Below are positions 57,901 to 64,000 of a stretch of 64,000 nucleotides of DNA, piece by piece. Numbering within the stretch: the stretch's first letter is position 1; every line of letters starts with the position of its first letter. Both the position numbers and the translations under genes were made by a program. The notes beneath the pieces were generated by a model, which did not search any database, was not told the DNA's origin, and saw nothing but the letters and a program-made list of their open reading frames with translations. The DNA comes from Symsagittifera roscoffensis (lineage: Eukaryota > Xenacoelomorpha > Acoela > Convolutidae): NCBI RefSeq assembly GCF_963678635.1, contig NC_087069.1, forward strand, positions 45,881,951 to 45,945,950. Reading direction: 5' to 3'.

Positions 57901-59756
57901 TCGAAATGCAGCTTCATTACCTCTATCCAGGTATCAATACAGCCATCAGATTCGTCTTTGTAGCATCTTGGCTTCTTAAAGACTCTTCTGGACTTCTCAC
58001 TGCGTTCATTGGTTCTAGATAACCTCGTCAGGAATGTCTCCAAAGACCTGTTCAGGGGTTCAAATGCTGTGGCCATTGCCGTAGCATCCCTTGAGTGTCC
58101 CGCTTGAGTGTCCTCACACCTTGTCGAAGGCTCTGTGTGCGGTGCATCCCTGCAATCCGAATCACCATGAGCGTTTCCCGCTTGGCCCATATGACTCCTC
58201 CTCGGGCTTGCATGCCCCCTGTTGCCGGAATCACTTCTCCCAGTCGCATGTGTGTCTTGCGTTGGTCGTTCGTTAGAGGTTTGTCTGTTCCCCGTTGAAC
58301 TTGCTCTACTGTTCGGGCCCCATGCTGTATTACTCCTTGTGGCATAGCCTGATGAACTGCCCCTGCCTCTAGTGGATCCATACGTCTTCCTCCTTTGATG
58401 TTCATTGAAGTTCACCCTCGGTTCCCTGCTGGGACCTCCCGAGTTCGGCTCTCCTTCTTTTGGTCCATTCTTGCTGCTTAGTAGCCCGTCCAACCTATCC
58501 ATGATAGCCTGAGTTCGCCTCTCCATCATCGCGTCTATTTTTGTGTCAAGAGTCCCAAGAGACTGCTCTTGCTGAATTCTTAACCTCTCCATGTCGTCTC
58601 TTAAGCGTAACTCTCGCTGTTCCGCCTCTCTGGTCATTCGCGACAAGTTCTTCGCCATATGCTCGTCCGTTCTTTCTTTCAAGCGTTTTTCGCTTCTGCC
58701 AACTTCTTGTCTGTTGCGGTTTATTTCTTCCCGCAGACTTTCTCTTTCAATGTGAACTGCTCTTTCTAGTTCACTCATCCTTATCGACATCTGTTCATTT
58801 TGTTCTCCTAAACTGCCCACTATGTTGTTTAAGGCTTCCTCTAGTGCTGCCCCGTTATCCATGAGTGGCGTCACTAGTGGTGGTGTAACCCTGTCGGTCC
58901 CAGGTAACTTCGTGCTTGTCGAGATCCGGGCCTTGACTCTCTGCTTCAACGTCTTTTCATTATTTAATTCAGGATCCATTAACGCGTTGCCAAGCCCTCT
59001 GGTTCTACTCTCTCCAGGTTGTGGCTCCGAGCTTGTCCTAATCGCGAAGTCCTTTGACTGGCCCGGTGTGTTTGCCTCTTTGCTTATCGTTGTCACTACA
59101 CCAAATTTGTCCATGGTTCCAGTCTCTCTTCCGACGTTTGCCTCACTCTCCTGGATCGAACTATTGAGGCTGACTTGAGATCCAAAGTCCCCTTGATCCT
59201 CTTCATCCTCTTCCTCCTGGGACTCACCATCGTTTCCTGCTCCTCCTCCCATGCTGAATGGAAAGATGTTTCCGAAGGTGTTCTTCATTCTTTCTGAGAA
59301 CGATGATGACGTTGTTTGTTTCCCAGTTCCGCTTGCCATCATAGTGTTTTCTGTCGGAGATCTTCTAGTTGCCGCTACTTCAGTTGAGATGTCGGACAGT
59401 TCCGACATCTCTTCTCGATCCAATGTCCCGGTGGAAGTGGCAAAATCATGGCCTTGTTCTACAGGAGTAGATTCACTCGCCAGCCTTCTGCCTCTTCCTT
59501 CCAGTCCATTTACTTCCTGGTTGTCATTCATGGTCTGGTTCGTATTGACCTCCACTTCTAACAGTTCTCTTCGCTCTTCCGAGTTCTTCTGACTTCTCGT
59601 TTCAACCATTCTGCCTGAAACCGTCCCACTTTTGTCAGACCGGGATCGCTTGATCCAATCCACAAAAGGATCGGTCATCTTTTTTCTTTGCTTTTCAGGT
59701 ATGAATTTCCTAGAGCTATTACCTCGTTTTGGTATCCTTGACTTGTCTAGACTCAT
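54921..59756 (-). CDS. Gag-protease-partial RT polyprotein
   Basis: ATG at 59756, 1611 codons. Layout by residue: Ser/Glu-rich disordered N terminus; coiled coil about 305-420; retrotransposon Gag core about 590-720 (LNRFGSGVQGHQAMMRFEKR); two CCHC zinc knuckles at about 800 (CANCSSTDHHVSAC) and 852 (CFFCNLEGHFKSDC); second coiled coil about 940-990; aspartic protease with LLDTGAVVSVMP at about 1157; LGRDF near 1235; reverse transcriptase from about 1440 with EPSKSPWACGVVMAKKKGG, LRFCCDFRYLN and motif A TTLDLGSAFWQVPL. The frame leaves the family at KKDREKTG and ends in a stray Lys/Arg tail, marking a deletion joint near 54955. Gag and protease look intact. A single gag-pol frame resembles nematode Cer-type elements. 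Confidence 0.93.
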   Translation of the reverse strand: MSLDKSRIPKRGNSSRKFIPEKQRKKMTDPFVDWIKRSRSDKSGTVSGRMVETRSQKNSEERRELLEVEVNTNQTMNDNQEVNGLEGRGRRLASESTPVEQGHDFATSTGTLDREEMSELSDISTEVAATRRSPTENTMMASGTGKQTTSSSFSERMKNTFGNIFPFSMGGGAGNDGESQEEEDEEDQGDFGSQVSLNSSIQESEANVGRETGTMDKFGVVTTISKEANTPGQSKDFAIRTSSEPQPGESRTRGLGNALMDPELNNEKTLKQRVKARISTSTKLPGTDRVTPPLVTPLMDNGAALEEALNNIVGSLGEQNEQMSIRMSELERAVHIERESLREEINRNRQEVGRSEKRLKERTDEHMAKNLSRMTREAEQRELRLRDDMERLRIQQEQSLGTLDTKIDAMMERRTQAIMDRLDGLLSSKNGPKEGEPNSGGPSREPRVNFNEHQRRKTYGSTRGRGSSSGYATRSNTAWGPNSRASSTGNRQTSNERPTQDTHATGRSDSGNRGHASPRRSHMGQAGNAHGDSDCRDAPHTEPSTRCEDTQAGHSRDATAMATAFEPLNRSLETFLTRLSRTNERSEKSRRVFKKPRCYKDESDGCIDTWIEVMKLHFEEEDLSESQECSALTSNLEGTALNCVMAKKQYQRDTAEKIFEILLNRFGSGVQGHQAMMRFEKRRQREDETIDKFLDDLEMLRRRSQPDESNRRMNLAVASKFIDGVKNDELRTMLATHYTPLSTNAPTPEELRLKSKEYLLLKPPSRSGYYKNNYGNFNNGPANQGNNWYKPRDDIDKRRSCANCSSTDHHVSACPAYKQGMKAIGFSLEDEDASELDHEDFMRGVIAKFGPRCFFCNLEGHFKSDCPQLWDAVADIKHPRHEEALSGVKASKARLLSEGEARRKDKPQELVAKKMQAVIEEAREPEPATAADDFKIDYRAAARDAINRVQQELVTKEIEQKVKLELENEKLQEQLNAFEATEVEEAKAPSSLSMKLNVISGQRFGMAPEGNKIQSIISVAGHQVIRNLSEPSEFTLMHLDTYADYLRQMEPRTESRAVRALLTTGGPRMKKLHGRYLEVYGPYQVMLNVDGISIYTRTYVTTDDDQIGQIYLGEEELKVRKIGHDAMMEQDAVHIGYEADVTAHLLDTNGTKIGVTGLLDTGAVVSVMPIKTWERMGFTREDLIPTNLRLAAANRGAIYVAGRTPITVLHMGGRDLWMSFLVVENLDDADQFILGRDFVRNFDVMIDLNNGLIRIRNPDRKYVKRPINRIITDENKVPVFLDRKVKLKPGQAVVAIFKMRNLNSLSDSKQVCLVPNPNSQSSVILGRSFSVTRNGLCVSVLLNTLDTTVSIQRGKKLGYALPMRTDYEETQNLKKYSVKDCPYHANKDEVLKRINELKSFHKLFSMKSETDDGLSSCSNFPERPSSYELDSDKPVLPEIEHLKRKIGEGDFEKLRDLLNRNADVFSKHKADIGCCNFVEHEIELEEGAVPHREGAKRMTPHKSEACRAEIEMLLEYDMIEPSKSPWACGVVMAKKKGGQLRFCCDFRYLNAVTIKDAYPIPRIDESLSKLGDANFFTTLDLGSAFWQVPLRKKDREKTGTSKRRKKKRTKE

Positions 59757-62640
59757 TCTCTATTTGTCACTTTCCAATGCCTACTCTTGACTCAATTGCT
59801 AGACCTTATAGTTGACTCAATTGCTTGACCTTATAGTTTTATTAACAATAATAATGACACAATACAATAAATTTCACCAGATTCTATTAAATAGTGACCA
59901 CGAATCCCTGTATGTTGTCAGAGTACAGTTTGTATAAAATTTATTCACACTAACCGAATATCGGTGGTAAGATTTTGAAATTAGCACAATATGATGTTAT
60001 CAGTCAATTTAAAAGATAGTGTACTCACTACCCAATCAAGCACAGTTTATGTTGATTTAAAATCAAAAACAAATAATTTATTTTGACACAATATGAATGT
60101 ATATATATAAAAAAAACGTATGTGTCTTGTACTCTTAGTCGGTCGCAGTACAATAGTCGAACCTGTCTTTTAAAGAAAAAGCTTTCCCTGCTCGGTGCCG
60201 CACCAAACAGACAAAACTTTGAAGGCAGTAATTTTCTCAAGTGGGCGTCTATTGCACCCACCGAGTACCGTGTTACCTATCTGCCTTCGGACTGCCCGAG
60301 CTAGACCTACTAAAATCCTCAGGGCAGTCACTTTTCCCAAAAACGTATTATGTTGCAATCCACACCAATGAATCACGCTCTTTTTAATTTAGACTTAGTG
60401 TCGCGAATATCCGAGTTCGGACCTGTTCTTTTTTAGTCTGGTTCTTATTGAAAGGCAAGTTACCAGTGCAGTCACTGATACCTAGCCTGTGTGCTAATAA
60501 CCTAATACCTCTCACTTTTTAGTCTTTCTTTCGTCTACCTAAGTCCTTAATAAAATAATACCCCTCCGGATTGGCACAAATAGGACCCTTCCGGATTGAT
60601 AGAATCTAGACCCCTCCGGATTTGGACCCCTCTGAGTTGGTTACTATAAGACCCCTCCGGATTCGGACCCCTCCTAACTTGAAAATGTTTGACCCCTCCG
60701 GATTGGGAGCCCTCCGGTTTTGTAAAAAGTAGCTTTTCGGAGATTTCCTTTTTTCAACCTATACCCCTCCTGATACGTTCTCCGATGCAATTATGCTCTT
60801 TCAATTAACTGGGAAGGGTATGTGCTACCTTCCTAGACCCTTCCGGATTGAAGTTAAGCTTCTTATTTGACAATTCACGCTAACGGTGAAGGGTCTTATC
60901 GCTGGCCTAACTTCGGCTCGATTAAGCTTTTGCTGTGCCTTTAGCCCTCCCTTTTGGTCTAGACTGGCCTAAAGTTACTTTATTCAACCGCTATTACCTT
61001 TTGGTAGGGGTCTAAGGGTTTTTCAGAAAAATTTATAAAACGTGAAGCGTGTACCCCTCCGGATTTGTGTAATTTGCTAAAAAACAATCTCAAAAAATTT
61101 TCACGCTTACTTTTCTGATCTATTGGTACCAAGATCAACTCAATATGCTCAGTAGTTCCAAAGTTATTAACTAAAACGTCTTTCTTGCAAACTCAAAAAA
61201 TTTCTCGCTTATAGGCTCCACCTAACTTTTTCCGCAATTCTGGTCCTTTCGACCTAAAAATTATTGATCCGAGCTCAGAAGGCCTATACTCTTCTCGTTC
61301 AATGCAAAAGACCCGATCTAAAACGCTTTTGTAGAAAAAATTTGCGAAAAACTATGCTACCTGGACCCCTCCGGATTGATGAATCCACCAAATCAAACAC
61401 GTTATGTTCGATTTCTCTGCAACCCGGAAGGCTTTCGGGTAGCGGGTTTTAAAACTTGTAGATTCACTAGTGGACGTTGTCCGAACAACTATTTTTACTG
61501 TCGTAACTCAAAAATTTCAAAAAATTTTCTAAATTTATAGTGTTCTGTTTTCTCAAAAATCACGAAATTTCAGTTTTCGGTACCAAAATAGTTCCAACCA
61601 CCTTCGAACTTAACTTAACCGGTTCTATCTATTATGGTAGTGCAGTTACGATGTAACACACTAACTTAGCGCTTTTTTCCGTTTCAAAAAATATCGATAT
61701 CTCAAAAATCGCGACTTGTGGGGGGATCAAAATATCGCTATTTTGACCCTAAAAACCGGTCTGTTTTCGTTGTTTTTCACTGAAAAACGATATAAGACTA
61801 TTAATATAGGCTATATAAATAATAATATTAGTAATACTATACCCCTCCGGGTTTCCTCAATATCCGAATTAAGGTGCTTAACTCGGATATTCGCAGTTCG
61901 GTGAAGGGTCACTACAGTGCAGCACTGTCGAGCCCCCCACAGGTTACTATTTTACTTTTTGTACCAAAAGGGCTACAAAACTTGTTAACGATACCCAACA
62001 GTCGATTGTTGTTGTCGTTGAGCCCCTTCTTGTTGCTCCTTGTACTGCTTGCCGGATCGGTCTTCACCCAAGACCCTTCCGAATTGAGCGCAAATCAGCT
62101 GACCCTTCCGGATTGAGCGCAATTTATCATTAACGTGCTTAAATGCTCAAATAACCCTACAGTACAAGGCTCACAAACGGGCTACAAAACTGATCGTAAC
62201 GATCCTGACTGATATAAATGCCTGTAACAACAATATATCTATCAACAACAAACGGGGGGGTTGGATCACATCTTGTCTGGGGGGATGATTTCTACTGATT
62301 TTTTACTTTTTTACTGTTTTTGGTTTTTTCGGTTATTTTTTATGTTTTTTGTTTTTCTTGAATACTATACTACTTTTTGTTTGGTTTTACTTATATCTTT
62401 AAGTGTTTTTGGTCACAAACCACTCAGGGGATGAGGGGTTCGCGATTCCCCCCACCCTTCCTGGTTCGTGAATTTTCGGTCTTAACTAGGTTAAAAAACT
62501 ATTCACGGTAATCCGGAAGGCTTCCTCGTTCCGAACTACCCTTCCGCCCCGGCGGTTTAGGCCTATTAAGGGCGTTAATGTGAGCATCCGCTCGGCGCGG
62601 AGTGCTCGTCAACGGTTCTGCCGGTCATGATGTTTAAAAA
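59757..62640 (-). other. 2.9-kb leader of the retrotransposon
   Basis: Between the primer-binding site and the gag ATG. It is unusually long for a Gypsy element, with no convincing frame. It holds the CCTCCGGATTG motif cluster and a G-run near 62254-62286. Confidence 0.7.
60561..62560. repeat. CC(C/T)TCCGGATTG motif cluster
   Basis: At least a dozen copies of CCCTTCCGGATTG or CCCCTCCGGATTG-like words, including about 60561, 60586, 60611, 60652, 60691, 60838, 61052, 61365, 61842, 62072 and 62102. Inverted forms (AATCCGGAAGGC) occur near 62510. Related words occur in both LTRs (53758, inverted 53812 and 54130). In element sense they read CAATCCGGAAGGG, with a CCGGAAG core like ETS-factor sites. 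Confidence 0.85.
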
Positions 62641-62660
62641 AATAACACCCAGGAGCGCCA
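62641..62660 (-). promoter_or_regulatory. Candidate tRNA primer-binding site
   Basis: Sense TGGCGCTCCTGGGTG, starting 12 nt after the 5' LTR. TGG matches the CCA end of a tRNA. The cognate tRNA was not identified. Confidence 0.5.
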
Positions 62661-62672
62661 TAAAAACATGTA

Positions 62673-63583
62673 TGTAACATTCGCCCGGAAGATACATATC
62701 GACGGACAACAAAACTAAGTCTTAAGACGACTGGCTAGCGTCTAAACAGAGCTTTGCATGCTTTTCACCGTCTCTACCAAGCCAGTACTTTTCGGTGGTC
62801 TTTCTAACATCGGGTCGACAAAAACGTTACTGTTCTCCGGCTTCGACCAGAACGCTCAAATTAACTTAATTACATGCAAATAGTGAGCTCATGGCTGGCT
62901 CTCAGTATCCCCAGACCACGAGGTCACTCCTAAAAACAGGGTTACTACTTATTATATTACTATTGTTTTTGTTCAGTAGATAAAAATCATCATCTCCATC
63001 GAAGATGGATCAACCCTTTCCCCCAACTCCTAGCTTCTCATCCTTATCAAAATGAATCTAGATAATAATTAAATTCAAGTCAGGACATGACAGGAAGCTA
63101 AAAGTTTATGCAACAGGATAAAAGTTCTAGTTCCTTTACCCTTCCGGATTGACGAATCCGCTGAATCAAGCTCGTTAATCTTGATTTCCTCCTAATCCGG
63201 AAGGCTGTCTCTTACCCTTCACCGTTGTTCGCAACGGCCTTGCAACTATTGTAGCAGCACAATAGTTGCAACTCGGAACGTTGTCTGCTATGTTGTCGTT
63301 TTTTAATCTCGATTTTCGTCTTGTTCGCAATCGCAGATAAAGTTGTTGTTGTGTTTTCTCTCTCTTTTTTTGTTAAAATGGCCGTTTCAGCATTTCTCAG
63401 AAATGTGACGTCATCATTCGAATTTTTGAAATTTTAAAATACTAGAATAATCCAGCCCTCACCGTCTGGCCAAACGTTCCAATAACGCTCTTAGTTCTTA
63501 AAAACCACCAATCCGGAAGGCTTACTGCTAAAATTCCGAATTCTGCACAAATTGCATTTCGGCCATTCTGGTCGAATGTCACA
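62673..63583 (-). repeat. 5' LTR (911 bp)
   Basis: Same length as the left LTR. Differences seen include ATAAC/ACAAC near the start, GGGTCT/GGCTCT, GTGTTTG/GTTTTTG and CGCTTC/CGTTTC. Repeats the hairpin at 63240-63271. Confidence 0.95.
63406..63413. promoter_or_regulatory. CRE-like site in 5' LTR
   Basis: TGACGTCA in the promoter-bearing LTR, identical to the site in the 3' LTR. Confidence 0.5.
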
Positions 63584-63638
63584 CAATCCCAATATATAAT
63601 AATGAATAAGATCAATTTCAACAAAAGATCGTCTGTTT

Positions 63639-64000
63639 ATGTCCGTTTCAGGTCCCTCGGGATCTGGCAAAACTGATTTAATTTTTCAAATGCTTCTCAA
63701 AGGTACATTCTATCCATCGTATAACAAGATATTATATTTTTATCTTCACGATCAAGCCAAATACCGTTTCTTTGTTTCTCACAACAAATTTGATATTGAA
63801 TTTATAAAATTGTCCAGCTTTGAAATTGTTAATAACTTACGGGATTGCATGATTGTCTTTGATGATACCTGTGAAGAAATTTTTAATGAAAAAGATTTTG
63901 TTTAATTAGCTACAGCAGGCCGACATAAAAATGTTCATGTTATTTATGTCAAGCATAATTTATTTCAGCAAAGTAAGCAATCACGTACAATAGATTTGAA
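63639..64000 (+). pseudogene. Polinton packaging ATPase, partial and with early stop
   Basis: ATG at 63639. Residues 5-12 are GPSGSGKT (Walker A) and about 70-76 are MIVFDDT (Walker B), the FtsK/HerA-type genome-packaging ATPase of Polintons and related viruses. A TAA at 63903 interrupts the frame. Homologous sequence (ATAGRHKNVHVIYVKHNLFQ) continues in the same frame to the window edge, so the stop is a single inactivating change. The retrotransposon ends only 55 bp upstream. Confidence 0.82.

Larger units (their letters stand above)
53291..63583 (-). mobile_element. Ty3/Gypsy LTR retrotransposon with deleted pol
   Basis: Complete LTR-to-LTR element on the minus strand: 5' LTR 62673-63583, primer-binding site, 2.9-kb leader, gag-protease-RT start (54921-59756), about 0.7 kb of remnant, purine tract, 3' LTR 53291-54201. 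Reverse transcriptase ends just after motif A. YxDD, RNase H and integrase are missing, so it is non-autonomous. Flanks are CCCAA on the left and CACAA on the right if the LTR ends in TG...CA, an imperfect 5-bp target duplication. Confidence 0.93.
43780..64000. mobile_element. Polinton/Maverick virus-like transposon (partial, with nested retrotransposon)
   Basis: Defined by a protein-primed PolB (43780-47315, minus), a packaging ATPase start (63639 onward, plus) and a compact block of small genes between. Integrase, protease and capsid genes are not visible and may lie beyond 64000 or be lost. No terminal inverted repeat could be placed, so both ends are uncertain. The acidic frame at 42591 may also belong to it. 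Multiple disabling mutations show it is not active. Confidence 0.75.

Noticed and set aside
55181-59592. Many plus-strand frames of 60-154 codons
   Set aside because: All are antisense to the well-supported gag-pol frame.

Overview
This is eukaryotic repeat-rich DNA, most likely from a nematode and plausibly Caenorhabditis. The grounds are AT-rich noncoding sequence, short T-rich splice acceptors ending in TTTCAG, a Ty3/Gypsy element with one long gag-pol frame, and a Polinton/Maverick virus-like transposon. No intact host housekeeping gene, rRNA, tRNA or CRISPR array was found.

Positions 1-39510 are an array of five copies (A-E) of one large unit whose full length is about 10 kb. The copies are truncated or internally deleted in different ways: A 1-8849, B 8850-13602, C 19863-28429, D 28430-36304, and the more diverged E 36305-39510. 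Copy B breaks off into a 6-kb TATG microsatellite (13603-19585, with a 200-base assembly gap). The unit is itself a large imperfect palindrome. A minus-strand arm (A 1-2686) and a plus-strand arm (A 4096-8849) carry divergent remnants of the same gene on either side of a 1.4-kb spacer. The plus arm keeps recognisable pieces of a family B DNA polymerase: a zinc-finger-like start, an Exo I DFET motif and a FFLYEWFD block. It also holds a 68-bp hairpin that is perfect in copy D. I read the unit as a dead, amplified virus-like or linear-plasmid-like element.

Positions 39511-43760 hold no convincing intact gene. They contain a 31-bp minisatellite, a GATCCCA fold-back patch, one acidic open frame and an AT-rich palindromic tract.

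From about 43780 to the window end lies a Polinton/Maverick. On the minus strand are a broken protein-primed DNA polymerase B (43780-47315) and an unidentified gene (48801-49771). On the plus strand is a compact cluster of small, partly overlapping genes (49920-53290) and then the start of a packaging ATPase (63639 onward). The polymerase has frameshifts, premature stops and an Asp-to-Asn change in Exo I. The ATPase has a premature stop. Duplicated E2F-like sites precede the polymerase.

A Ty3/Gypsy LTR retrotransposon on the minus strand (53291-63583) has inserted inside the Polinton, between a two-transmembrane-segment gene and the ATPase. Its 911-bp LTRs differ at about nine positions by eye, so it is young. 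It keeps gag, two zinc knuckles, a protease and the start of reverse transcriptase, but the rest of pol is deleted. Its 2.9-kb leader is packed with copies of a CCTCCGGATTG-like motif that also occurs in the LTRs.
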